Virus record (IMG/VR): IMGVR_UViG_3300031974_001518
Span: 1 to 52,081 of that record
From: a virus
DNA: 52,081 nucleotides
Strand: one strand, 5' to 3'
In this document: piece after piece, positions 16,183 through 24,073 of the stretch
How positions within the stretch are numbered: position 1 is the stretch's first letter
Layout: every line of letters begins with the position of its first letter
The notes under the pieces: generated by a model
Database searches by the model: none
Told to the model about the DNA's origin: nothing
The model's input: the letters and a program-made list of their open reading frames with translations, nothing else
Made by a program: the position numbers and the translations under genes

Positions 16183-17924
16183 GACAAGCACTCTTCCGCG
16201 TCTTGTAGAGCCACTCTTTCAACTGCGACTCCAACTTTGTCTGCCTCGACACCCGCATCTGTGCGGAGGTAATAAAGGGATTTGAGTTTAGACTTCCATG
16301 CGCGAAGGTGTACCGAGTTAACATAAGACGCCGGCGAACCAGCAGGGAAAAATAGATTGACGGATTGTGCTTGGCAAACGTAGGGTTGTCGATCACCCGC
16401 GTGGTCAACGACGGCCCCTTGATCGATTTCATATGCAGTTTTAAAAACGTCCCTCTGTTCATCCGACAGAAACTCCAAGTGCTGAGCAGAGCCTTGAGCA
16501 TTAACGATGCTTTTCCACGTTTCTTGATCATTCTTTCCGAGAGCATCTAAGACCTCCTCGAGGTTCGGGTTCTTGACGAGGTGAGCACCCGCACGAGTAC
16601 GATGGGTATAAGCATTAGACTTAATAGGCTCAATGCTAGCACTACACCCGCAGAGAATAGAAGAATTAGCGTTTGGAGCGATAGCGAGAAGGTGAGCGTT
16701 CCTAAGTCCCGTACCAGCCATGTCAGGTGCCTCACCCTTCTCTTTGCCAAGACGCAAACTTTCCTCATGAGCCTTTGCGTGTATGTCGGCAAATATCCTT
16801 TGGTTCGCAAACTTCGCGCCGAGGCCCTCCCACGAGATACCATTCTGCTGTAAATACCCATGCCAACCCATCGCTCCTAAGCCGATTGATCTTTCCCGTT
16901 TAGCTGAGTAAACAGCTTTTGATAACTCTGGCGGTGCATTTCGGATAAAGAATTCAAGGACGTTGTCCAAGAATCGCACAAGGTCTGCAACCATTCCTGT
17001 TCCTTTCCACTCGTCGTACTTTTCGAGGTTGACTGAGGAGAGACAACAGACTGCCGTGCGTTCTTCAGATGTAGGGAGAGTGATCTCAGAGCAAAGGTTA
17101 GAGCCTCTAACTGCGAGTCCAAGTGCTTTTTGAGTATCTGGTAACTGTCGGTTGGATTCGTCGATGAAGTGGAGATAAGGAGACCCAGTTCTGAAACGAG
17201 CTTCGAGTATTCTTTGCCACAGTTCTCTAGCTGGGATTGAATCTCGGACATCTCCTTCATTAGGGTCTCGTAATTGCCATTCTGTTCCATGTTCTACTGC
17301 CTCCATAAAAGCATCTGTAATGTTTACGGCGTTAAACAGGTTAAGACACTTCCTGTTGGTATCGCCAGTGGGTACTTTAAAGTTGAGAAACTCGATGATG
17401 TCTGGGTGAGACACGTCGAGGTATGCGGCGTACGATCCCTTGCGGGTACGCCCTTGCTTCCAAGCTGTCATACCGGAGTCGACAACTTTCATGAAAGGGA
17501 TGGGTCCCGGTGCTTTATCCGAGATGCCACGTACGTCAGACCAGTGTCCCCCGACACCTCCGCCCTTCACGGAGAGCCAAGCAACCTCACTATTATGATG
17601 GATAAGGGACTCAAGATTATCGCCAACGTAAGTAAGGAAGCAACTAATGGGCAATCCTTTGGGGTCATCCCCCAGTCTCGGAGCATTACTAAGAACAGGA
17701 CTAGCAAACATAAACCAACGCTGACTTGCATAGTCGTATATACGTTGAGCAAATCCATAATCACCCTCACAATAAGCCAAAGCCGCACGAGCAAATGCCT
17801 CTTGGGGGCTCGACTCGTCAGGCAACATGTAGTAGTCCGTGAGTAACTTCAGGGCCTGTGCCGAAAAGTTCTCATCGCGGTCGTAATCAATCGCAATCTT
17901 GTTGCAGTACATGTGTTCCATCAT
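16170..17924 (-). CDS. nrdA: Ribonucleotide reductase class I, large (alpha) subunit
   Basis: 584 aa. It reduces NDPs with the radical supplied by NrdB. The redox pair is Cys95 (SCFL) and Cys293 (AVCCLSS). The active-site loop is Asn276-Cys278-Glu280 in GSNLCSE. The paired tyrosines for radical transfer are in KSLYYLRT near residue 552. The C-terminal swinging thiols are Cys579 and Cys582 in CLSCHG. The N-terminal ATP-cone of the 761-aa E. coli enzyme is missing, so inhibition by dATP through that domain is not expected, as in many phage enzymes. The start overlaps the stop of the DUF3310 gene (ATGA). Confidence 0.95.
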   Translation of the reverse strand: MMEHMYCNKIAIDYDRDENFSAQALKLLTDYYMLPDESSPQEAFARAALAYCEGDYGFAQRIYDYASQRWFMFASPVLSNAPRLGDDPKGLPISCFLTYVGDNLESLIHHNSEVAWLSVKGGGVGGHWSDVRGISDKAPGPIPFMKVVDSGMTAWKQGRTRKGSYAAYLDVSHPDIIEFLNFKVPTGDTNRKCLNLFNAVNITDAFMEAVEHGTEWQLRDPNEGDVRDSIPARELWQRILEARFRTGSPYLHFIDESNRQLPDTQKALGLAVRGSNLCSEITLPTSEERTAVCCLSSVNLEKYDEWKGTGMVADLVRFLDNVLEFFIRNAPPELSKAVYSAKRERSIGLGAMGWHGYLQQNGISWEGLGAKFANQRIFADIHAKAHEESLRLGKEKGEAPDMAGTGLRNAHLLAIAPNANSSILCGCSASIEPIKSNAYTHRTRAGAHLVKNPNLEEVLDALGKNDQETWKSIVNAQGSAQHLEFLSDEQRDVFKTAYEIDQGAVVDHAGDRQPYVCQAQSVNLFFPAGSPASYVNSVHLRAWKSKLKSLYYLRTDAGVEADKVGVAVERVALQDAEECLSCHG

Positions 17925-18136
17925 TTCTCCAGTTCTTTTTCTAAGCGGTTAGCGTACCATTCCGCTTTACTTATATTCATCTCGACGGTGTCTTTATCGT
18001 TTATCCGTAACAAATATTTTAACGAGTTTCCGATAAGATATCCAGTAAATTGTTCTTCCGTAAGAACAGATTTAATCACGTCGATAGCTTCAAAGTCTTT
18101 CTTCTGGTAATGCGCGGGGTTCTTCCAATCACTCAT
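17921..18136 (-). CDS. DUF3310 family protein
   Basis: 71 aa with the DUF3310 pattern in full: a pair of residues HY near the N-terminus (NPAHYQKKDFEAIDVI), then FTGYLIGNSLKYLLR, then KAEWYANRL. The family is widespread in phages and is sometimes labelled a nucleotide kinase, but activity is unproven. Its place directly before nrdA, coupled by ATGA overlap, supports a link to nucleotide metabolism. Confidence 0.85.
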   Translation of the reverse strand: MSDWKNPAHYQKKDFEAIDVIKSVLTEEQFTGYLIGNSLKYLLRINDKDTVEMNISKAEWYANRLEKELEK

Positions 18137-18519
18137 TGTAAGTTACCGAAGTTCGCCATGATCACATTACCCTCCATCGACTTGATGCGTTCCTTATGTT
18201 CCGGCTTCAGGTCTTCTTCTGGGACGACTTCACCGAGTGCTTCCAACGTAACCCTCTCCAATCCCATGTCGTACACGTCGTCGAAGTGCTCGTGGAGTGC
18301 CCCAAGTAATCCTTGAAGGACCACATAAGTCGGGTCCAGACCACTTTCATCATCATCTTCCATCTTAAAATCTTTAGTTGCGTATGCGCGGACAGCAAAA
18401 CCATCCTCGTCTTCATCTTCACTTTCAACTGGCTCCAATACAATGTAGTACCGCCCTTTCAGTAGGCCGGCTTGTTCGAGGGCAATCAATTTGTCTTGAT
18501 CTAGGGTTAAGTCTGTCAT
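18133..18519 (-). CDS. Hypothetical acidic protein
   Basis: 128 aa from ATG at 18519, which overlaps the endonuclease I stop as ATGA and is preferred over an ATG six codons earlier. It is acidic throughout (EPVESEDEDEDG; KMEDDDESG) with an ordered-looking C-terminal half (TYVVLQGLLGALHEHFDDVYDMG). No family recognised. An acidic protein co-expressed with a Holliday-junction nuclease could act as its partner or a DNA mimic, but that is only a guess. Confidence 0.6.
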   Translation of the reverse strand: MTDLTLDQDKLIALEQAGLLKGRYYIVLEPVESEDEDEDGFAVRAYATKDFKMEDDDESGLDPTYVVLQGLLGALHEHFDDVYDMGLERVTLEALGEVVPEEDLKPEHKERIKSMEGNVIMANFGNLQ

Positions 18520-18899
18520 GCTTTCTTCTCCAACCACTCCAGTGGTATTGTCTTGTCTGCCCAGAGGATACCATGCTTATCACACCATGATCCATAGGTC
18601 GTCTTACTAGAACGGTTCAGTTTGTTTGATGCTCGCAAGAAAAGCATCCGTATGTCGCAAAACATATTCTGCTTAATCACCAACAACATCTTCTGTCGGT
18701 CCGCAGGACTGAAGAACCCTTTGGCTTCCACGTAGATGTCTTGTTCCGGCAGGTAAAAGTCCGGGGTATAAGTCTTGAGTTTCGGTTGGTACGAGAGCTT
18801 TTCAGACTCATACTCGTACTTAACTCCTTGTTCTGCAAGGTATTTTGCTACACTCAATTCGTAATCCGAGCGGAACTTATGGCGTTGTGGTTTACTCAT
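18516..18899 (-). CDS. Endonuclease I, Holliday-junction resolvase
   Basis: 127 aa, close to T7 gp3 (149 aa). The catalytic set of T7 endonuclease I is present with nearly the same spacing: Glu14 (SDYELSVAKYL), Asp47 (YTPDFYL), Glu58 and Lys60 (YVEAKG), matching T7 E20, D55, E65, K67. The enzyme cleaves branched DNA, resolving recombination intermediates before packaging and helping break down host DNA. A Trp-containing C-terminus (SWCDKHGILWADKTIPLEWL) also fits the family. Overlaps both neighbours by 4 bases. Confidence 0.9.
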   Translation of the reverse strand: MSKPQRHKFRSDYELSVAKYLAEQGVKYEYESEKLSYQPKLKTYTPDFYLPEQDIYVEAKGFFSPADRQKMLLVIKQNMFCDIRMLFLRASNKLNRSSKTTYGSWCDKHGILWADKTIPLEWLEKKA

Positions 18900-19267
18900 A
18901 ACTTTGCAAGCCCCTGTATCGATTGAGAAATTCTATCAGCTAATTTTGGGCTAGTATTTAGCAACCTATCCAAGGCGATACTATACTCATCCCCCGGAAA
19001 GATTAAGACACGCCCCTGCCGAACCGCTTCATTAATCCTTTGATGTTCCGCACTAAACGTACGGGAGTCTCTCTCGAAGGTTTCGTGAGATAGCGAAGTC
19101 CCAAAATGGGACCACATCGTAAGTGGTAACGCTCTCTCGAAGTTCCGAGCCCATCTTACCCAAGGGTCGCCCGCACTCTTGTCTGCCGCTTCAACGTAAA
19201 CTGCGTGAGCTCCCTCATTCAGATACAGAAGCTGACGGTCCACTTTCTGTGTCATCAGAAGGGGCAT
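18896..19267 (-). CDS. Hypothetical protein
   Basis: 123 aa from the ATG at 19267. GGAGG ends 6 bases upstream (19274-19278), the best ribosome site of the candidate starts here. It has mixed composition with Trp and Arg-rich stretches (DPWVRWARNFERALPLTMW) and no membrane segment or metal motif. It lies between the 109-aa protein and endonuclease I in the replication/recombination operon. Function unknown. Confidence 0.6.
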   Translation of the reverse strand: MPLLMTQKVDRQLLYLNEGAHAVYVEAADKSAGDPWVRWARNFERALPLTMWSHFGTSLSHETFERDSRTFSAEHQRINEAVRQGRVLIFPGDEYSIALDRLLNTSPKLADRISQSIQGLAKL

Positions 19268-19544
19268 CTTTATCCTCCACAACAATTCTTCGGAGAGTCG
19301 CCAAACCCTCTGCCTTTATGCCGAGACCGTAGTCCTGACACTCGAGTTGACAAAAGAGTTTACCCCTCTTGTAGGTCATGTCCCCTACTTGATAGATTGT
19401 TGAGGGTAATACCCCCTCCAACATCGGACGTAGCTCATCAATAACCATCGTGTTGTGCCGCTCTACGTCCTTCATGATGCGGTCCTTGAGTTTTAAAATC
19501 TTACCCTGTAGCTCGACTACCTTCTTGATATCTGCTGTCTTCAT
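19215..19544 (-). CDS. Hypothetical coiled-coil protein
   Basis: 109 aa. The first 45 residues form a charged amphipathic helix (KKVVELQGKILKLKDRIMKDVERH), followed by a small beta region with two Cys (KLFCQLECQDYGLGI) and a Ser/Asp-rich tail that overlaps the next gene by 53 bases. Its start overlaps the exonuclease stop (ATGA), so it is coupled to the Cas4-like exonuclease and could be its partner. No known family. Confidence 0.55.
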   Translation of the reverse strand: MKTADIKKVVELQGKILKLKDRIMKDVERHNTMVIDELRPMLEGVLPSTIYQVGDMTYKRGKLFCQLECQDYGLGIKAEGLATLRRIVVEDKDAPSDDTESGPSASVSE

Positions 19545-20425
19545 ATTTCCTTAACCTTCAATGTGTGATACCAGACGACAGGTTTGTTCTTTGCCCGAGA
19601 GGTTACCTTCTCGTGCTGTACAGCCTTCGGCCAACAGTGCTTACGGTAACCGCAAAACGTACAGTTCTTACTCAAGAGTTTATTCCCCGTAAAAATCCTT
19701 TCACCCTGCAAGGTAAAGGCTTCATCAACGGGCTCTATCGGCGGCTTCTTGTATTTAAAGTTGGACATCAAGGCTTCAACAACTTTACCAGCTTCAGAGA
19801 TGTAATGATCCCTGTCTTCTTGCTGGTCGTCCGGGGCTTGAACAAACTGGATTTCGCCACTCGACTTATCCACAACGATCCACCCGCCGAAGTCTTTACC
19901 CTTTGACTCTGCGTACAGGTGTCCCTGCATGAGGTAGCCGAAGGGGTCGTCTTCTTTAAGATTATCGTAACCTTTACTAAACTTTTGTGCGTAGGAGTAC
20001 GGGCTAGCAGACTTAACGTCCCAGACCTTCTCTCCGTCCACAGGATCGTCGATAATTAAATCGAGGGTACCCTGTACCGTTTCACCTCCAACGTCTAACT
20101 GACACTTTCCCTGTGCCTCTACGATCTTTACACCGGCACCCTTGAGGATCGCCATCACGGCACACTCCACAAGATCCCCGATGAGAAAGCGTAGGATAGC
20201 GTTGTAAGTCATCTCCTCATCTTTACCATCACGTCCATGTATCTGTTGACAGAGAGGCCGTCCTAGCCCGCTCATACGTATCCGCCATTCCGGGTTACGG
20301 TCAAATTGTTTTTCGAGTGCCTCTCGACATTCCTGTGCAAACTCCTCAAGCACAGAAGGGGAAAGCGATGCTTCCCCCCTCGTGGCCGCTTGAAGGAAGT
20401 TCTTAACTTGAACTTCCGCCAGCAT
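19541..20425 (-). CDS. RecB/Cas4-like PD-(D/E)XK exonuclease with probable Fe-S site
   Basis: 294 aa. Nuclease motifs appear in order: Glu87 (GDLVECAV), Asp122 (GTLDLII), Asp136-x-Lys138 (VWDVKSAS) and the QxxxY motif (Gln167, Tyr171 in MQGHLY). Four Cys are placed as in Cas4/AddB iron-sulfur nucleases: one N-terminal (Cys59) and three C-terminal (Cys255, Cys258, Cys264 in CTFCGYRKHC). The family degrades or trims DNA ends. In phages it replaces T7 gp6-type exonuclease for recombination, primer removal or host-DNA recycling. The operon position after the SSB candidate agrees with that. Confidence 0.85.
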   Translation of the reverse strand: MLAEVQVKNFLQAATRGEASLSPSVLEEFAQECREALEKQFDRNPEWRIRMSGLGRPLCQQIHGRDGKDEEMTYNAILRFLIGDLVECAVMAILKGAGVKIVEAQGKCQLDVGGETVQGTLDLIIDDPVDGEKVWDVKSASPYSYAQKFSKGYDNLKEDDPFGYLMQGHLYAESKGKDFGGWIVVDKSSGEIQFVQAPDDQQEDRDHYISEAGKVVEALMSNFKYKKPPIEPVDEAFTLQGERIFTGNKLLSKNCTFCGYRKHCWPKAVQHEKVTSRAKNKPVVWYHTLKVKEI

Positions 20426-21261
20426 CAGTTAAAGTCTGCCGCTAAGTCAACTTCCTCTTCACTAACCTTACTCTTAACAGCCTCCTTGTGCTGTTCGAGG
20501 ATGTTCGCGTTAGACGCCTTTACTGTCTCGAGGAACATAGTCATCGTCTCCATCGTCGCATCGTTCATCGGGATAGTTTCTTTTTGCGTAAACACAGGAG
20601 TGAAGTAAGTTACACTGCCCATCTTGTTACGCTTAGTTGTTAGTTCAAACACAACCTCATTCATGAGAGTGTTCTTACCTAAACGCTCAATCGCCTCACG
20701 AGCAGGGCGGAAGCCGGACCGCTTGAAGTAAGTCATGACCGGATAGTTTTCGATCTTAACCTCCATACCTTCCGCTGTTTTGCCTGTCATTGTGATCAAG
20801 GCGTAAAACACCTGATTACACGTCGCAAGGCGAGAAGCCAAAGTCTTAGGGTGCTTATCCCCTAGCTCTTCCTCCTCTGACTTAGATAAGCGGCCGCACT
20901 TGTTTCCACCTGTGATGTCAGGAAACTGAAAGTCCAATGATGGTGCTTGGACAGAACGAGAAGAAAACTTACCCTCTTCCTGATCCCACACACTCCACTC
21001 ATACGTACGCAATAACGGACGGAACTCTACAGTGTCTGCGTAAACAAACTCTCCATCGTAGTAAACCTTCCACGCACCTTTCTTGAGGGTTTGACCTTCG
21101 TCAGTCTCAGTGTCGTAGTTAATGTTGAGCCGAGATAATCCCATTTTGGGAGTATCGTCTGCTGTTTGTCCAGACAGTTTCATCAGACCTTCACGGTCTC
21201 CTGACTTGACTGCCGCCAGCATTCCATCGAATGCATTATCCGTTACGCTCAATTCGCCCAT
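20425..21261 (-). CDS. Candidate single-stranded DNA-binding protein
   Basis: 278 aa from ATG at 21261, with AAGGAGAG 6-9 bases upstream. The longer in-frame start at 21357 would reach into the polymerase gene and has no ribosome site. The protein is mixed beta with many aromatic residues (KVYYDGEFVYADTVEFRPLLRTYEWSVW is the clearest part, residues about 60-90). It ends in an acidic tail with a terminal aromatic (EEEVDLAADFN), the hallmark of phage SSBs that recruit partners. Position directly after the polymerase and before a recombination exonuclease supports an SSB role. No sequence signature proves it. Confidence 0.5.
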   Translation of the reverse strand: MGELSVTDNAFDGMLAAVKSGDREGLMKLSGQTADDTPKMGLSRLNINYDTETDEGQTLKKGAWKVYYDGEFVYADTVEFRPLLRTYEWSVWDQEEGKFSSRSVQAPSLDFQFPDITGGNKCGRLSKSEEEELGDKHPKTLASRLATCNQVFYALITMTGKTAEGMEVKIENYPVMTYFKRSGFRPAREAIERLGKNTLMNEVVFELTTKRNKMGSVTYFTPVFTQKETIPMNDATMETMTMFLETVKASNANILEQHKEAVKSKVSEEEVDLAADFN

Positions 21262-21271
21262 TACGCTCTCC

Positions 21272-22816
21272 TTAGTTTGCGTAGACAACTTCGGTGTCCA
21301 ACCAATTGGACCCCATCTTACACTCGACTGAGATTGGCATATCATATTCCACACCATACCTCCGCCGACACTCTTCGGGTAGAGACATCATTGCCTCAAC
21401 CACGAGGGTAGTACAAGTATCCTCCTCTCCGGGGAATACGTCAAGTACAATACTATCATGAACCGTGTTACATATAACACTTTTTAAGTCCTTAGATTTC
21501 ATAGACTTATGCAACTTTACTAAGGCGATTGGTAGGAGATCACCTGTTGCGAAACCCTGAACAGGGTAGTTGCATATGGAGGTGCGGTTGGTTGCCGTCC
21601 CCCATTCAGTCCATGTCGTTCCGGGGAAGGCGTATTGTCTTCCTGACGGTAGCGTAATAAACCCCTTCTCGACAGCTTCACTCTGTAGCTTGTCGTGCCA
21701 ATCCGCTACCCCAGCATACTTCTCTTTAAAAGCCCGGTAGTATCGCTGTTGGTCAGGAGTACCTGTGGTACCCCCATAAAGAGGTTTAAAGGTGTGTGCC
21801 TTAGCATCTTGGCGGGAACACCCAATAATCTCAGCAGTAACAGTGTGTACATCTGTCTTGTTCTCCACGTCGTGGTATGCCTGCGGGTCGTTGGCTAGGA
21901 ATCCGGCAACTCGGAACTCGAGTTGTCCGTAGTCAGCCTCGAGGATTTTCCCTCCCTCAAAACGAGAGACCATTGCTTTTCTGATAGCAAACGTAGATCC
22001 TCGGGGCATATTTTGGAAGTTGGGGTTACGAGAACTGAGTCGTCCTGTAGCCGTGACACATTGCATGAAGTCCGGATGAACGATGTCGTTTCCATCTCGA
22101 TTGTTTTTGAGCCCTTCGACGAAAGTAGAGAGATAAGTTCGTAGTGCATTATATCGGGAGTATGACTCTGCAAACTCTCGGGCGTCTCCAGAAAGCTCAG
22201 TGAGGCGTTCTTTAAGTGTCTCGTGGTCTGTCTTGAACCCTGCGGCCGCTGTGTCCCACGCATCACGCGGGATAATTTTGAAACCGGCGATTTCTTTAGT
22301 CTTCGCATAGATTACTCCATCGCCTCCACAGGACTTACATATCCGTACGGCTTTACCTTCCGTACCATCTTTCTTCGTGACTCTCTTACGGCCGGCTCCC
22401 TTGCAGGGCACACAGCGGGTCGCCATCGTTTTGTGGAGTATCTCGCATTCGTCTTTTACGATGTGCGAGAATTCGCCTTTGCTGTACTTTGTACGCTTCT
22501 TCGGCTTACGGGTAGATCCCCGTAACTCTGATCCCAAGTTGAAGATTGATGCCCAACGCTTCTTGTCCCTGACTTTACGGGAGTAGAACAACATCGAGCG
22601 GTCGTCGGCACTGTTGAGGTTGACAGGGGTATCCCCCATCGCGGCCTCAGCCATGCGCTGTAACTTGACCTCGAGGGCGTTCATCTCATCCCGGTATTCT
22701 TTCTCAATCTCAGCGAGGACACTGGGGTCAATCTTTATCCCTGTCCGTTCCAAGCTCGATAAGACTTCTGTCATCTGTAGGGAAAGCTTTAAAGTTGATA
22801 CAAGTTTCGATGCCAT
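21272..22816 (-). CDS. polA: DNA polymerase, family A polymerase domain (stand-alone)
   Basis: 514 aa, polymerase part only. Motif A is Asp295 in EADYGQLEFRV. Motif B (O helix) has Arg335, Lys339, Phe343, Tyr347 in RQDAKAHTFKPLYGG. Motif C is His453-Asp454 in VHDS, where most PolA enzymes have HDE. TATGRLSSRNPNFQNMP is at 255-271. Phe343 corresponds to E. coli Phe762. The 3'-5' exonuclease is encoded separately at 24060-24614 with five small genes between. An insert at residues 135-163 carries two CxxCxGxG repeats (Cys135, 138, 160, 163), a DnaJ-like zinc motif, in the thumb region. It replicates the phage genome with the helicase-primase. The start at 22816 overlaps the upstream gene by 89 bases; a later start at 22774 would cut the family's N-terminal helix. 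Confidence 0.92.
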   Translation of the reverse strand: MASKLVSTLKLSLQMTEVLSSLERTGIKIDPSVLAEIEKEYRDEMNALEVKLQRMAEAAMGDTPVNLNSADDRSMLFYSRKVRDKKRWASIFNLGSELRGSTRKPKKRTKYSKGEFSHIVKDECEILHKTMATRCVPCKGAGRKRVTKKDGTEGKAVRICKSCGGDGVIYAKTKEIAGFKIIPRDAWDTAAAGFKTDHETLKERLTELSGDAREFAESYSRYNALRTYLSTFVEGLKNNRDGNDIVHPDFMQCVTATGRLSSRNPNFQNMPRGSTFAIRKAMVSRFEGGKILEADYGQLEFRVAGFLANDPQAYHDVENKTDVHTVTAEIIGCSRQDAKAHTFKPLYGGTTGTPDQQRYYRAFKEKYAGVADWHDKLQSEAVEKGFITLPSGRQYAFPGTTWTEWGTATNRTSICNYPVQGFATGDLLPIALVKLHKSMKSKDLKSVICNTVHDSIVLDVFPGEEDTCTTLVVEAMMSLPEECRRRYGVEYDMPISVECKMGSNWLDTEVVYAN

Positions 22817-23024
22817 AGGCTTTGATCTCTCTCTCGAGGGCTTCGGAGCATATCTCCCCAGCCATGTTTGCGTTTAATCCTTCGAGCATACCATTGTAGT
22901 ACTCGACTGTCGTTAGGTCGTCGTCCATGTCAGCTTCGCACTTCAGGAACTCCACCAACTTAACGGCAGATTCTAAGGTTACCCCGCCGAGTAGTCCTCG
23001 GTCAATCATCGGTTTCTTATTCAT
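22728..23024 (-). CDS. Hypothetical protein between polymerase halves
   Basis: 98 aa from ATG at 23024; an ATG two codons earlier is equally possible. It looks helical (LESAVKLVEFLKCEADMDDDL; AGEICSEALEREIKAYGIE) and has no recognisable motif. Its 3' end overlaps the polymerase start by 89 bases, so the two are tightly linked. It does not resemble any part of PolA, so it is an inserted gene and not a polymerase fragment. Function unknown. Confidence 0.5.
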   Translation of the reverse strand: MNKKPMIDRGLLGGVTLESAVKLVEFLKCEADMDDDLTTVEYYNGMLEGLNANMAGEICSEALEREIKAYGIETCINFKAFPTDDRSLIELGTDRDKD

Positions 23025-23235
23025 CCACATCTGCCTCGTCTTTCCTCAGGGAAGGGTCAAGAGAATACTCATCGTTATCCTTGTCAATGGCCTTCTCGAG
23101 TAAGGATACTAGCCCGATCTCCACGAGAAGTCGAGTCGCTTCCGGGGTTGTATCGATCTTGAATGTTGCAGAGCCATCTTCGTGCTCTACCATGTCACTC
23201 ACTCCGATGAGTGCGTCTGTTCCTAAGTCTTTCAT
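23017..23235 (-). CDS. Small acidic conserved-type protein
   Basis: 72 aa from ATG at 23235, chosen for the GAGGA ribosome site 7 bases upstream; an in-frame ATG 11 codons earlier lacks one. The core EHEDGSATFKIDTTPEATRLLVEIGLVSLLEKAI is a small beta-hairpin plus helix pattern that I recall in other marine phage replication operons, with no known function. Acidic C-terminus overlaps the next start by 8 bases. Confidence 0.6.
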   Translation of the reverse strand: MKDLGTDALIGVSDMVEHEDGSATFKIDTTPEATRLLVEIGLVSLLEKAIDKDNDEYSLDPSLRKDEADVDE

Positions 23236-23300
23236 ACTAAAGTCCTCTTCATAAATTCCACCACACACGGTTTATCTCCTACGAGTTTTGCATAGATATA

Positions 23301-23492
23301 CTATGCATCTTTTTCAAAGTCATACGGGATCACATACCCTGCCGCACGTAGGAAGTTGTGGAACTCAGCCGTCGCCTCATCCCATGTGACATCATGACCC
23401 AATGTCATGGTCACGCTCTCCACAGCAGGCGGATCAAAAGTTATACCCCAATCAGCATCAGGTGCCCGCGGTTTGTATTCAAACTTAATCAT
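23301..23492 (-). CDS. Small conserved-type phage protein
   Basis: 63 aa with AGGAG 8 bases before the ATG. The C-terminal pattern DVTWDEATAEFHNFLRAAGYVIP is a common short phage motif (WDEA...F..FL.A.GYV). The N-terminus IKFEYKPRAPDADWGITFD is beta-like. Function unknown. A 65-base gap separates it from the next gene downstream, one of the few gaps in this operon. Confidence 0.6.
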   Translation of the reverse strand: MIKFEYKPRAPDADWGITFDPPAVESVTMTLGHDVTWDEATAEFHNFLRAAGYVIPYDFEKDA

Positions 23493-23505
23493 GTCTCACT
23501 CCTAA

Positions 23506-23787
23506 TTAATAATACCCCATTGCTCTACCGAACCCAAACAGGCTAATGCAGGAAAAGTACGTAGTCAACAACATGACCCAAGCTAACCCCCTACGCCAGT
23601 TCGCATATGACTGTACGACTGCACCCACAAAAGCGATTGGGTACACGTATCTCATGTCAGGATCACTGGCATTGATCGCTAAGTACATGCTCGCAGTCAC
23701 TGCAAGAATCAGCCCTACCAACTCACACCAGAAAGATACCCTGTCATTCTTGTAGGTGTTCCTCCAGAACTCAGCGATGCTTGGCAC
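23506..23787 (-). CDS. Three-helix membrane protein
   Basis: 93 aa with hydrophobic segments at about 20-38, 47-63 and 68-88. An N-terminal WRNTYKND and the turn SYANWRRGLAWVML between helices 2 and 3 look conserved among phage proteins of this kind, ending in FGFGRAMGYY. An early inner-membrane protein in a replication operon may anchor replication or modify the host membrane (for example superinfection exclusion); neither is shown. Overlaps the HTH gene upstream by 17 bases. Confidence 0.65.
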   Translation of the reverse strand: MPSIAEFWRNTYKNDRVSFWCELVGLILAVTASMYLAINASDPDMRYVYPIAFVGAVVQSYANWRRGLAWVMLLTTYFSCISLFGFGRAMGYY

Positions 23788-24073
23788 TTGTAGTCTTACC
23801 CCACGGTTTAGTGATCATCCAATGCCCGCATGATACTGGCCCTGCCCACTGCTTGTCAAAGGACAGTAGCTTAGTTGATTTGGGTCTGCCCCCGTAGCAT
23901 AGGTGCATTCGTTTCTCGATGCCTAGTTCTTTCGCGTGTCTTGACACAAACATACTGATTGTAGATCGGTTACGGTTCAGTGTCTCCGCAATCTCTACGG
24001 AGGGGCGGTCTGCCTTCCACATAGTAACCAGAGTATCTATTTCTTTCTTAGACCACTTATCATGCTTCGCCAT
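23771..24073 (-). CDS. Helix-turn-helix DNA-binding protein
   Basis: 100 aa. Residues 6-50 read as a SANT/sigma-4-like three-helix domain: WSKKEIDTLVTMWKADRPSVEIAETLNRNRSTISMFVSRHAKELG, in which EIAETLNRNRSTISMFVSRH is the helix-turn-helix. The C-terminal part contains CGHWMITKPWGK and is basic. It could regulate transcription or be the DNA-recognition half of a mobile endonuclease, since an HNH/AP2 gene lies 550 bases upstream. Overlaps the exonuclease stop by 14 bases. Confidence 0.6.
   Translation of the reverse strand: MAKHDKWSKKEIDTLVTMWKADRPSVEIAETLNRNRSTISMFVSRHAKELGIEKRMHLCYGGRPKSTKLLSFDKQWAGPVSCGHWMITKPWGKTTSAKHR

Noticed and set aside
17274-17846. 190-codon + strand frame inside nrdA
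   Set aside because: nrdA has all catalytic residues on the other strand, and this frame has no ribosome site.
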